Origin: Acrasis kona
Lineage: Eukaryota > Heterolobosea > Eutetramitea > Acrasida > Acrasidae
Assembly (NCBI GenBank): GCA_026419775.2
Contig: JAOPGA020001574.1
Coordinates: 1 to 51,672 of the forward strand
Reading direction: 5' to 3'
DNA length: 51,672 bases
Position 1 is the first letter of the stretch; every line of letters starts with the position of its first letter. Positions 28,567-39,000 of the stretch are shown here, piece after piece. The position numbers and the translations under genes were made by a program. The notes beneath the pieces were generated by a model. The model searched no databases. It was given only the letters and a program-made list of their open reading frames with translations, and was not told where the DNA came from.

Positions 28567-29373
28567 ATGGTCACCACATCTGCTAGATCCAAGAGCGCTC
28601 TAAGACAGTCATCAGATGTTGCCACAGCTACAGTAGGCAGATCTGATCATCTAAAAGCACACTTCGAGCCTGACTGTCCCATCAGCTGGATTGATCAAAC
28701 AGATTCCGAGAACTATGGTCAAGGAGCAGCTGCCAAAGCAGGATCAAAGAGGAAAAGCAATATAGAGAAGAATTGCCACAAGCGTCACAAAAGTGAATCA
28801 GAATTAGATTTGTTCTTGCTAGATGAAGACTCCACTCTGTGGCCTGAATATAATTGCCAAGAGATCCCTGAACCTCTTTCAGCTGATTCAATCTCACTAC
28901 AAGACTACTTTACTGCCCAAACATCAGATTTCGTTTTCTTGTCACTTTCCGATATAAACGGTGGCCAGCTGCTACAACCTGGATCTGAGGTACAGAGCTC
29001 CGATGACGATAGTATTGATGACATTATCAAGCTCCTCGAGGTGAATCCAACAGACGATACCACATGCTCCAATTCCTACCAGTCTCAAGGAGAGCTCAAA
29101 ATCCAAATCCCCTCCACACCTAATGCAATGGTATACCCTCAATACGAAACCTCAAATTCAGCCATGTTCGATGCGAATGATCTAAGAACCTATGGTCAAC
29201 TAATAGACGATACACTTTCATTGAACTCCCCACAAACAATACCAGTGGATGAAGCTCTTTCAAAATTATTTGCCGCTCCAAAGAAGAAGTTAGTTGGAGG
29301 TACCGGTATAAAGAGAAGGAATAACAAGAAGAGACCAGGAGATGCATTACTACACAAATGGACTTTAAAATAA
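28567..29373 (+). CDS. Probable nuclear protein, mostly disordered, 268 aa
   Basis: This single-exon gene encodes 268 residues rich in Ser, Asp and Gln. Two basic clusters can act as nuclear localisation signals: KRKSNIEKNCHKRHK (about residue 62) and IKRRNNKKRP (about 250). Between them lie acidic stretches with hydrophobic residues (SSDDDSIDDIIKLLEV), similar in character to transactivation regions. No DNA-binding domain is recognised. The stop TAA overlaps AATAAA. It may be a transcription co-regulator; that is inference from composition only. Confidence 0.65.
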   Translation: MVTTSARSKSALRQSSDVATATVGRSDHLKAHFEPDCPISWIDQTDSENYGQGAAAKAGSKRKSNIEKNCHKRHKSESELDLFLLDEDSTLWPEYNCQEIPEPLSADSISLQDYFTAQTSDFVFLSLSDINGGQLLQPGSEVQSSDDDSIDDIIKLLEVNPTDDTTCSNSYQSQGELKIQIPSTPNAMVYPQYETSNSAMFDANDLRTYGQLIDDTLSLNSPQTIPVDEALSKLFAAPKKKLVGGTGIKRRNNKKRPGDALLHKWTLK

Positions 29374-29513
29374 ATTATTGTATTATATAAACTCAAATTA
29401 TGATCTGATGCTCAATTCAACCACAAGTAGTTTCGACATTATACAGTGTATAAAGGGTGACTATATCAAAAAACTGTGCTTGTTATAAAAGTGTTTTTAT
29501 ATACATTTCTTGT

Positions 29514-30164
29514 TTAGTAAAGTGTTATTAACGCTAGCAGAACAACAACGAACGACAGGGACAATCCTTCAACCTTACTTGAGGAATTTTCTACAGACTC
29601 GTCACGACCGCTTGGATTAGAAGTAATAATTACAGTCTTGGTCGTCGGTGTTGGAGTGGATCTTGTTGTAGGACTTTTGGTTGTAGGAGATGTAGTTGGA
29701 ACTCTGGTAGTGGTGGGTGCTCTAGTAGTTGTTGGTGCTTTTGTGGTTGGAATCGGTGTGGCTGTAGGAGATCTGGTTGTTGTTGGAGTTTTTGTTGTTG
29801 GCTTTGGTGTGGCATTAACTACATCAAAGTTGTATCGTTCGAAATATAGTGGCGTCGACTCCCAAACTCTTTTGTATGTCAAGCTAACAGTCGCTGTTCC
29901 TGGCTGTTTTCCTGTTATCACAAACTTGTATGTCGCACTCGTTGATCCTGCTTGTGGAGCAGAGAAGGTTGTATTAACGGAGCATACATAATCTCTATTA
30001 ACAGATGCAGTCCATTGGAACCCAGTTGTGCTTGGCGCACCTGTCTTCGTTATTGTGTAAGTCGAATATACACCTAGTTGCGAATTCTTATCAGGACTGG
30101 TTGTTGCATATTGTGCTTGGACACAGGCAAATACAACCACAATCGCAAAAGCTAAACTCTTCAT
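29514..30164 (-). CDS. Chagasin-like (I42) cysteine peptidase inhibitor on a Thr/Pro stalk
   Basis: This minus-strand gene encodes 216 residues. A signal peptide (MKSLAFAIVVVFACVQAQ) is followed by a domain of about 100 residues with the three chagasin loops in order: PSTTGFQW (equivalent to NPTTGxxW), QAGSTSATYKF (the Gly-rich loop) and YKRVWE (RPWE-like), then the closing strand YNFDVV. Then come about 55 residues of Thr/Pro repeats, a short polar segment and a hydrophobic tail (LSLSFVVVLLALITLY) typical of a GPI-anchor signal. Chagasin-family proteins block papain-type peptidases and occur in protists and bacteria. The stalk would place the inhibitor on the cell surface. A mucin-like protein without inhibitor activity is the alternative, but the three motifs in order make it unlikely. 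Confidence 0.75.
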   Translation of the reverse strand: MKSLAFAIVVVFACVQAQYATTSPDKNSQLGVYSTYTITKTGAPSTTGFQWTASVNRDYVCSVNTTFSAPQAGSTSATYKFVITGKQPGTATVSLTYKRVWESTPLYFERYNFDVVNATPKPTTKTPTTTRSPTATPIPTTKAPTTTRAPTTTRVPTTSPTTKSPTTRSTPTPTTKTVIITSNPSGRDESVENSSSKVEGLSLSFVVVLLALITLY

Positions 30165-30320
30165 TTCTTCTTTATTAAGATTATTTCCGCCCTTTCTAAT
30201 AAGAAGGGGTAACCGTCATCAACTCCTGTTGTAAGGAGAACATTTTTTTTCGACTAAGTTGACTCCAAATTCCTTTGGGCTTTTCGGAAGCAGAGATAAA
30301 CAAGTTTTTATAAAAAATAT

Positions 30321-32021
30321 TTAATCAATGTGTTTTAGTAATTGTGCTTTGATCAACTTCCAAACCTCGTACATGCATTGCGCAAGAAGCTCGGCTGCAA
30401 ATTTAAGATCTCCGTTTGCTGTGCTCAAGGCTTCTCTCAACTCATTTTCGTCAATATGCTCCTTCTTGATCTTGTACGCCATCAGAGCAGGTGCTCCTGC
30501 CGAAACCAAAATTGCACCAAGTTTAACTGCTGCATGTTGTCTTTTGGCCAATACACAAGCTGCAGAAACCAAAAAGAAGGAACTCCATATCATCATCTCA
30601 CCAATAAACAATTTGTATTGATTTAGGAAATACACAAAAGCACCACCAGGTTTAATAATCGTGTTGTTCTTCTCTGGTTGGCCATACAGTTGCTTCTGCA
30701 CTCTGTCCGCAAACTGAACGCTTAACCCAACCAAAAAAAACACCACACCAGCGGACGACAACAAACGACTAGAAAAAGTCAAATAAGAAGGAAGAGTTTT
30801 AAATTGAGAAACCAAAGTGGATGACTCTCTCATGGTGGACGCAGCAAATGGTAACGTCAAGTACCAAATTTCCAAACCCTGTTTCAAAAACACCTGATAC
30901 AAACTACGGAACCAATGACCATCCTGTTCGCTATTATGTTTCATGAAATGGTCATGATGGACTTGCACATCATCGGATCGGAATGCATCATTTACGGAAT
31001 TAGGACCGGCACCTCTATAATACCAAAAAGACAACATCGCCAACAAGAGCAGCTTTAGACGTAATTGCGTGGTCAACACCGCATCCAGAGAATTATTAGA
31101 AGACATGTTAATTACTTTATTTCTAAATGATTTTGGTAAGATTGAAATCAAATTAGTAACAACATAAACACCGGCCTGAAACACAAGACCGCTGAAAAAC
31201 AAAAATAAATTTGCAATTTTGCGAGGAGAAAATAATTGTTTGAAAAAATCAGAAAATGTGTTTCTTTGTAAAATCAAATAAGCACCCGAAGTGAACAAGA
31301 GTAATTTTGCTCTCACGTCATGTAAGAGATCTGGATTGGTGAATCCATTTTGATGTAGACAATATAGCCAACCACCAAACATTACAATTAAAATGCCGAG
31401 TAGAGCTCGGAGTAATGTATCCGTGATGGTTGGCGACGTCAAGAGCTTAGCAATGACATTTAGTAATTTTGATGTGTCGAGCTTGGGCGTGTTGATGGAT
31501 TGTTGTTGTTGATCTTGTAAAATGGTTTCGGCATTTTCGACTCGAGTCGGTTTTTGGTTCTTGTTCATGACTTGTGAGATCTTGTTCGAGGATGCCTCTA
31601 ATCCGTCCTTGATGAGTGCAACTGTTTTGGCAACGTGGGGCGAATTTTTTACCTCTTTTGCAGTGTTTGTCACGTCGGTAAGTGTTTTGGACGTTGATGA
31701 CGGTATGTCAGATAGTTTGGTTTCCTTTATTTTTTCGTAAGAAGCCTTTGCGGCAGAAGTGGCCGCTTTTGTTGCCTCTCTTCCTACGGTTTTTATACCA
31801 TCAGAGGCAGTTGAAACTGCCTTTTTGAAAGCTTCTGAATCCTTTACTTGCTTTAGTTTGTCGTAGGCACCTTTTGACATTGAAGTCAGGTAATCCAACG
31901 TTGCTTTTGACTTTTCTGGTGTGGGATCATTTTTGTTTACTTGAGTGCTGAATAAACACCTCGTTGTGGAGAAGTTCCTTATTACTTGCCCACGTTGTAT
32001 ACGATTGAGGGGTCTTATCAT
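30321..32021 (-). CDS. Mitochondrial multi-span membrane protein, unknown family
   Basis: This minus-strand gene encodes 566 residues from ATG 32021. The N-terminus MIRPLNRIQRGQVIRNFSTT is a good mitochondrial presequence. Residues about 40-170 form a Lys/Ala/Ser-rich, amphipathic helical region with repeated KxxK-type patterns, probably coiled. From about 195 follow some six to eight hydrophobic segments, for example ALLGILIVMFGGWLYCL, SSAGVVFFLVGLSVQF and MMIWSSFFLVSAACVLA. I do not recognise the family. A likely 5' UTR intron lies just upstream, 3' end TTTTTAG before the ATG. The start is only 49 bp from the divergent KCTD-SPRY gene, so they share a promoter region. Confidence 0.65.
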   Translation of the reverse strand: MIRPLNRIQRGQVIRNFSTTRCLFSTQVNKNDPTPEKSKATLDYLTSMSKGAYDKLKQVKDSEAFKKAVSTASDGIKTVGREATKAATSAAKASYEKIKETKLSDIPSSTSKTLTDVTNTAKEVKNSPHVAKTVALIKDGLEASSNKISQVMNKNQKPTRVENAETILQDQQQQSINTPKLDTSKLLNVIAKLLTSPTITDTLLRALLGILIVMFGGWLYCLHQNGFTNPDLLHDVRAKLLLFTSGAYLILQRNTFSDFFKQLFSPRKIANLFLFFSGLVFQAGVYVVTNLISILPKSFRNKVINMSSNNSLDAVLTTQLRLKLLLLAMLSFWYYRGAGPNSVNDAFRSDDVQVHHDHFMKHNSEQDGHWFRSLYQVFLKQGLEIWYLTLPFAASTMRESSTLVSQFKTLPSYLTFSSRLLSSAGVVFFLVGLSVQFADRVQKQLYGQPEKNNTIIKPGGAFVYFLNQYKLFIGEMMIWSSFFLVSAACVLAKRQHAAVKLGAILVSAGAPALMAYKIKKEHIDENELREALSTANGDLKFAAELLAQCMYEVWKLIKAQLLKHID

Positions 32022-32070
32022 CAAAACTAAAAATAAATTTAAGAATTACAAAAGCACTTGCACGGTTCAT
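32022..32070. promoter_or_regulatory. Shared region between two divergent start codons
   Basis: Only 49 bp separate the ATG of the mitochondrial membrane protein (minus) from the ATG of the KCTD-SPRY gene (plus). The 5' leaders and promoters must overlap each other or the first exons. No TATA box is evident. Confidence 0.4.
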
Positions 32071-33232
32071 ATGAATGAAGTACTTACTCTGAATGGTACA
32101 GTCTCGAAACAAAATAATGTTTTAATATAATAGTGGGAGGATATTTCTATACAACAGCAAGGTCAGTGGGTACATTTGATTCAATTAAACTGACTGGAAC
32201 AGGGGGACTCTGATGAAGCCCATACATAGGCAAAGTGTTTCTTTATTCCAGGATATTTTAAACAATGATGTAATAAAAGATTCGAAAGGGAGAATTTTTA
32301 TAGGTATGATTGCTTAGTGTTTTTTGAAGTCAAAAAAATTTTAGATAGGGACGGCAAGAACTTTGGTTTCATACTGAATTACGTTAGAAATGATGGCGAC
32401 ATGAGTAAAACTCAACTTCCATGGGGCGATCCTCGTTTGATTCAGGAAATACAACTAGATGCCGAGTTTTTTGGTCTTCTCGAGCTTGCTCAAAGCTGTT
32501 CCGATTATTTTGTTAGGAGAAGAAAAGTCTTCAACACCAACAATTGTCACAGAAGCTTATCCATTGGTGAAAATGGAATACAACTGCGGTGCTTACAATC
32601 ACAGCCAAGACAAAAGAGTTGGTACTCCGTAAGAATGAATGAGCCACTGATAACCAGTGAAGAGACTCAACAAAGATTTGACCAAAGTAGTCTGACCTCT
32701 GTTGACATTAATTACATCGAAATATTACTGGACAACACCACCAACCAGTCCAATGTTGTACTTGGAGTATCAAAATCTCAAGCCTCTTACTTTCTATCTC
32801 CTTGGAGGGTAAGGTTGATCTCTTTCCACTCACTAACATTATTAGGTTGGAGACACAGACTACAGCTATGGGTATCATGTTAGTTCTGCAAAGAAGATTC
32901 ACAGAAAACAAGAGGTAACTTTTGGTGAGAGGTGTGGACGTGGGGATAGAATAGGAATGCATTATGACTGGAGGAAGAATACACTTCATTACTTTAAAAA
33001 TGGAAGACCTTTGGGTTGTGCTTTTTCGGACATTGATCTTGGCAGATCTACTGATAGGTGGTGCTTCGTAGTTAGTCTCATGGACGATAACGACATTGTT
33101 CGCATAGTACAGTCAGAGGACAGACCTTCAGTGATAGAGAACAAAAATGTAAACATCCCCATGATCACCACCACGTACACTCACATCAATACACTATATA
33201 ATACCTTAAGCGACAGAACTCGCAAAGTGTAA
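32071..33232 (+). CDS. KCTD-type BTB domain plus SPRY domain protein
   Basis: Five exons (32071-32095, 32134-32161, 32203-32303, 32345-32808, 32846-33232) are joined by introns of 38, 41, 41 and 37 nt; all phases fit and give 334 residues. The first two exons are only 25 and 28 nt. The joined N-terminus reads MNEVLTLNVGGYFYTTAR, the exact start of a KCTD/T1-type BTB domain, followed by GRIFIDRDGKNFGFILNYVR. A middle region of about 100 residues links to a SPRY domain (about residues 200-315: YSYGYHVSSAKKI, GDRIGMHYDWRKNTLHYFKN, WCFVVSLMDDND). KCTD BTB domains form oligomers and often recruit cullin-3; SPRY binds peptide targets. Together this suggests a substrate adaptor for ubiquitin ligation in the cytosol. 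Confidence 0.85.
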
Positions 33233-33474
33233 TTAGTGACATTTGGGATTTGTTTGGAATGGTTCGAATCAGTCTGGTACTGGATAATATATTCATAAAC
33301 GTGTAAAATCAAAATAAAAGTATTCATTTTATAATGATATTGAGATGTCCGCATTGCTTTATATTTCTCGCTTTCATACAACTCCAACCAGACTCCGCCC
33401 ATGACAAAATCCAAGTTGAGCAGCTCATTTCCGTTCGATTGTGTAATAAAATATAATAACTTGAAAAGGGCAAA

Positions 33475-34717
33475 ATGGCTAACGATATAGTCATAGGATA
33501 TATATGCGCAGCTATTGCGATATTGTTCTTTGGAAGTAACTTTATTGTGACAAAGAAGTTTCCCAGTGGTGATGGTGTGGCATTTTCTTGGTTAATGTCC
33601 ACTGGAATCTTACTTATCGGATGGGGAACATTAGTAATCGTGCACACCATAACCTTCGTTCCTGCAGGTCTATTGACTGGTCTCTTGTGGTCATGCGGTA
33701 ACATCCTTGTTGTTCCCATCATCAAATTGTGCGGACTTGGAATAGGTTTCCTACTATGGAGCGGAGCTAACTTGCGTAAGTCTTGTTCTTTTGAATTTTA
33801 TTCATCCCCACCAAGTTATTGGATATTTTGTTGGTAAATTAGGTCTATTCGGTGTCAACAAAGAAGTCACAGGTAGCTCCGGAAAGGAGGCTATGAACAT
33901 TGTAAGTTTATTTCGCTTTTGTGATTAATGTTACATTAAGATTGGTATCGTTCTTGCGGCCATTTCTTTGATTATCTTCTTCTTCATCAAACCTCCAGGC
34001 CAAGATAAAGAGGAGAACGACCCAGAAGAAGTTACAGTCAAGAGTAACTACGTTGTCGACGAAGTTGGTGGCCCAACAACCTACGTACAAGAGGAACACA
34101 AATTACTTGTCAACAGCACTGAGGAATCAAGCATCAAACTACCAGCATTCTTCCAAAATACCTACTTTAAGAAATTCTTGGGTATTGCCTTGGCAGCAAT
34201 ATCAGGTGCTTTATACGGTACTAACTTTGTTCCCTTCTGTATGTCGAACGATTGTAACTTTTATTTACTTTTAAGCCTTATGGAGTCAAGACCAAGAAAG
34301 TCATGGATTCAAGGTCAACCCTCTTGACTTCATCTTCAGTCACTTCAGTGGCATTTGGATTACAAACACTTGTTTCCTGATTATTTACTGTTTCGTCACA
34401 AGAAACAAGCCAGAAATCTATCCAAACATGATTGTTCCATCCATCATTTCAGGAATGATGTGGGGTGTCGCATGTTGCTGCCAACTCATGGCCACAAAGA
34501 ACTTGGGTTACTCAGTTGGTTACGGTAAGCATCTTTTCTTTTTTCACATTCTTAACGTTTTTTTACAGCGCTTGTTGCCATTGGACCCATGTTGGTAAAC
34601 ACATTCTGGACTACCGTTGTCTTCAAAGAAATAACAGGAAAGAGGAACTTAATCATCCTAGTTGTGTCACTAACAATTGCTTGTATTGGTGTCGGTCTGC
34701 TTGCAGGTTCAAAATAA
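33475..34717 (+). CDS. TMEM144-like membrane transporter
   Basis: Five exons (33475-33775, 33843-33901, 33941-34238, 34276-34524, 34569-34717) are joined by introns of 67, 39, 37 and 44 nt, giving 351 residues with about ten membrane spans. Family traits: GYICAAIAILFFGSNFIVTKK at the start, GLLWSCGNILVVPIIKLCG, LLWSGANLRLFGV across the first splice, GALYGTNFVPF, and NPLDFIFSHFSGIW in the middle. TMEM144 proteins belong to the drug/metabolite transporter superfamily and are thought to carry carbohydrates or related compounds. A charged cytosolic loop lies at about residues 140-185. The 67-nt intron is the longest well-supported one in this window. AATAAA overlaps the stop codon. Confidence 0.88.
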
Positions 34718-34781
34718 ATCACATTTTTGCAAAAAAACTCGTTCATTGTTATGTACATTATTTACATTCTTGGTCTTCTTC

Positions 34782-35063
34782 CTAGTCGCCAATCCATCTT
34801 GTGGTGTCAATGTATTCTGGTTCGTTTAAAGGTATTTCTGATAGTTCTTTAGCTCTTTGCATGGCTGCTCTGGCAAAGTCTTGGAATTCGTTGAGGTCCA
34901 TGTGCATGTCGTTGAAACCTCCTCTGCTGAGCTGGAATCCTCCAAGGTTGTCAGAGTGACCTGCTGCACCCACTACATCTGGTAACACTAGTGCCAGGTC
35001 TAGGAAGAAGCAAACCAATAGTAGTGCTGCAATGAAGATGCCGATATCTTTGTGTGTTCTCAT
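34782..35063 (-). CDS. Small secreted or membrane-anchored protein, 93 aa
   Basis: This minus-strand frame starts with MRTHKDIGIFIAALLLVCFF, a signal peptide or signal anchor, followed by about 65 polar residues with an amphipathic helix (DFARAAMQRAKELSEIPL). No cysteines remain in the mature part. The family is unknown. It converges with the TMEM144-like gene; the stops are 65 bp apart. Confidence 0.55.
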   Translation of the reverse strand: MRTHKDIGIFIAALLLVCFFLDLALVLPDVVGAAGHSDNLGGFQLSRGGFNDMHMDLNEFQDFARAAMQRAKELSEIPLNEPEYIDTTRWIGD

Positions 35064-35740
35064 TGTTTCAAACTGATTTATTGTCCACCAAGATCACCCC
35101 TTCCATTTATAACGATAATTTTGGTAAAGATTAAAATTAGGGCACCAAAAAAGACAGGGGCAGCACTGTTTACAGTTGGATAACCAAGTATTTATAGCTT
35201 GTAACGACATTACAAGTTGACGAAATTCTTTTACAACACATCTCATAATTCTAAGTCAGTAATTACAACAAGAGAACAGGTCCAAAGCATGCATGCAATC
35301 AAAGCGAGCATTACTAACAGTAATATCACTAATAGACTACCTTGTCCGTTCTAAGCCCCTAAGCATTTGGTATTTGACCTGGGTAGTCTATATGCTCATC
35401 TGACAGAAGAAGAAGGTCTGAAAGCATTAAAAAGTCTTACAATCAACAATTTAAATTAACACTTTTATTATTTGGATTATATTACTTCGAGGTGAACAAG
35501 TGCTGTATCGGTTATTCGATAACAATTTGGCGCCTCAAGAGTGTGTCTTTTTAAGATGAATGAATTCTGCAAGTGTTGGTTGCATGTTCCGTGACTGTTT
35601 TTCTAACTCTGTTTGACTTCTTGAAGGTTTCTGTGACTTCCGTTCTGCAACATAATTATAACAAGCGATAGCCCAAAGCATACATAAATGATTTGAAACG
35701 CAGAGTTCGCACTATCGTATGAGCAGCAATCTGGACCTTT
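35064..35740. other. Intergenic, no gene seen
   Basis: I see no convincing frame or RNA gene here. It contains the promoter of the 93-residue protein at its left end. All frames are broken by frequent stops. Confidence 0.45.
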
Positions 35741-36061
35741 CTAATCCCTTCTATACAACCGCCATCTTGTCTTTGGTAGTGCAGATTTGAAATGGAATCT
35801 ATAATGCGGGTCGTCTGACTTGGATTGACAGTTGTTGCTCACAACCTTTTTTAAAGTGTGATCATCTCCATGTAAAACCAGCCCACCCCACCAAGTGTTG
35901 AAATAAAAAGTTTGTGATATAAACTTGGGATAACGGCTGCGGGCTTTCTGTTCCACTCCGGAATTTGGACTATAAAGTTTCCCCGATGCAGGAATCATTC
36001 GATATTTAGTATTAAATTCGACCATTTGCTGTCCGGTCCTTGTCAACTTATCAAACGTCAT
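35741..36061 (-). CDS. Hypothetical basic protein, 106 aa
   Basis: This minus-strand frame encodes 106 residues rich in Lys, Arg and aromatic residues (motifs FYFNTWWGGLVLHGDD, PHYRFHFKSALPKTRWRLY). No signal or membrane segment is seen. It starts with ATG 36061, 26 bp from the ATG of the giant surface-protein gene on the plus strand, so the two would share a very short divergent promoter. The composition resembles small microtubule-associated or ribosome-associated proteins, but I cannot assign it. Confidence 0.45.
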   Translation of the reverse strand: MTFDKLTRTGQQMVEFNTKYRMIPASGKLYSPNSGVEQKARSRYPKFISQTFYFNTWWGGLVLHGDDHTLKKVVSNNCQSKSDDPHYRFHFKSALPKTRWRLYRRD

Positions 36062-36087
36062 GTATTCGCATTTTTATCCTAAATATT

Positions 36088-39000
36088 ATGAAGTACGTTG
36101 TGGTCATGCTGCTGATGTTTCTATCAGGCATAGGTACTTTACTCTTGCACCTTTTATTTTTTCTTACTTTTCAAATAGAACCGTTTTTTGGTGACGACTT
36201 CAAAAATGACATAGAAATCGTTGGGTATTGGCCACTGAAAGCTAATACAAACAAAAATGGACCTTATGGAAGTGATATAAAATTAACGCCAACTACTGCA
36301 ATAAGAGACTTCTTGCCCATAACATCAAGCCTCACATCCGCTGAAACGGGTGAATTAAGAGAAACCATAGGAGATTATTCAATATCTTTTTGGATCTCAC
36401 TTCACTTCCCTGAATACAATGGAACATTTTCCCCTATTAAATTCAACGGATACAGCATAGACGTAGGAATAGAAGACGGATACATTTCTAACTTTGCCAT
36501 CGGTTCAGGCTTTGCGAATGTGAAAATAATAGAATGGTATTTTTTTTTATTCAACATTTTTTACTTTCCACAGGACACACATAATGATCTTGTATAAATA
36601 CAATTCTTATTATGAGATTTACTCTAATAACACGAGTATACTTAAAGATACAAGTGCCGGCATCAGCGTTATAAATCCAGGAAAGATGACCTTTGAAATT
36701 CCAACCTCCGAAGGTTTTGAATATAACATTCGTAACATAGTAGTAGCGCGTCGTCTTCTTACACAACGCGAAAGACTCACACTTACAAGAGTAATCTTTA
36801 TTTCACAAAAAATTCTAACATGTTTAGCAACAACTTTTCTGCTTCGCAAACATCACACACAGAGTAACCTGCGGATACGGCAGTTGCAGCTCCTACGATA
36901 ATTGCAAATGTCAACAAGGATGGTACGGAGATGTATGCGACATTACATTATGCAACTCAATCCCTTCAACCTCAGCATCCGCATGTTCCTCCAATGGAAA
37001 TTGCGTCGGACCGGATCAATGCGAGTGCAGAAATGGATACAGCGGAACTTTTTGTAACGAGACTACATGTTTCGGAATTTCATCAACATCACCAACCGTT
37101 TGTGGCGGTAAAGGAATTTGTTCATCAACAGACAATTGCGCTTGCGATACTGGCTATTACGGATCCGATTGTAAATCATGGAGATGTTCTGACGTTGAAA
37201 ACACGGATGTGCAGAATGTATGTTCCGGCAACGGCACATGTACTTCGCCGAACTCCTGTTCTTGCAAAGAAGGATATTCTGGTCCTGATTGTAAACTCTG
37301 GAATTGTTTCGGAATTCCACCCACCGATCTATCTGTTTGTTCTTCTAATGGTACTTGTGTTGCACCCGATACATGTTCTTGTAAACAAGGTTATTCTGGA
37401 CCTAATTGTAACGCTTGGAATTGTTTCGATCTCTCCAAATCCGATCGTAATGTTTGTTCTTCCAATGGTACTTGCATCTCTCCAAATTTATGTGATTGTA
37501 AAAATGGTTATTTTGGTCAACTGTGTGAAAATTGGAATTGCTTTTCGTACAGAAATGACCATCCTGATGTATGCTCAACGAACGGGACTTGTATCGCACC
37601 AAATACTTGTAATTGTAACCCCGGGTACGAAGGGACTCAGTGTAATAATTGGAAATGTAATAACATATTGAAAACAAATGTAAAGGTATGTTCTGGAAAT
37701 GGTACTTGCATTGCTCCAAGTTTATGTAACTGTAATCCTGGTTATATTGGTACCACATGTAATAACTGGAAGTGTTTTAATGTTGGAAAGGCTACTGTGG
37801 CTAGTGTATGCTCCGGTAATGGTACTTGTATTTCTCCTGATTTGTGTAATTGTAATGACGGTTATTATGGATCTAAATGCGAGAATTATAATTGTGGTGG
37901 TGTGTTGAGAACAAATAGTGGTGTTTGTAGTCGTAACGGTACTTGTATCGCACCAGATGTTTGTAATTGTAAAAATGGTTTTTATGGTTCTACTTGTCAA
38001 TCATGGGATTGTAATAGCACACCCAGTACAAATCCATCTGTGTGTTCTTCTAATGGTACATGTGTTGCTCCTAACATGTGTAATTGTAAAGACGGCTATT
38101 ATGGTGCTAATTGTGAGCAATGGAGTTGTTACGGAGTTGGTTACAATGATAAAGCAGCTTGTAGCGGTAATGGTACTTGTATCGCACCTGATACATGTAG
38201 TTGTAATAGCGGCTATAATGGTGATCAATGCCAATCGTGGAGTTGTGCAAATATAATAAATACTGATCCAAGAGTGTGTTCTTCCAACGGTACATGCATT
38301 TCGCCCAATGTTTGTAATTGTAATGGTGGTTACAACGGTACCACTTGTTCTACATGGTATTGTTTTGGTAAACTAAACACTGATACATCTGTTTGTTCTA
38401 GAAATGGTACCTGTATAGCTCCATCAACTTGTTCTTGTAAAGCTGGATATGTAGGAGCTCAATGTGAATCTTGGAATTGTTTTAGTGTCCCACGAACATC
38501 AAGTTCAGTTTGTTCTAGTGGTAACGGTACTTGTATTGCACCAAATGTTTGTAATTGCAAAAATGGTTTTTATGGTAATCAGTGTCAGTCATGGAACTGT
38601 AACGGAATCATAAGCACAGATAAAGCGGTTTGTAGCAGTAATGGTACATGTATTGCACCAAACTTATGTAGCTGCAATAGTGGATATTATGGAAGTACAT
38701 GTGAGAAATGGAACTGCAACAACATGTTATATACAAACATTAGTGTTTGTTCATCGAATGGTACATGTATTGCCCCTAATGTATGTAATTGTAACAATGG
38801 ATACACCGGTGCAACATGTAATTCATGGTCATGTTTCACTAAACCAAAAACTGATCCAAGCGTATGCTCACGCAACGGTACTTGTATAGCACCAAATGTT
38901 TGTAATTGCAAAAATGGTTTTTATGGTAATCAGTGTCAGTCATGGAATTGTAATAACATTATAAGCACAGATAGAGAAGTTTGTAGTCGTAACGGTACAT

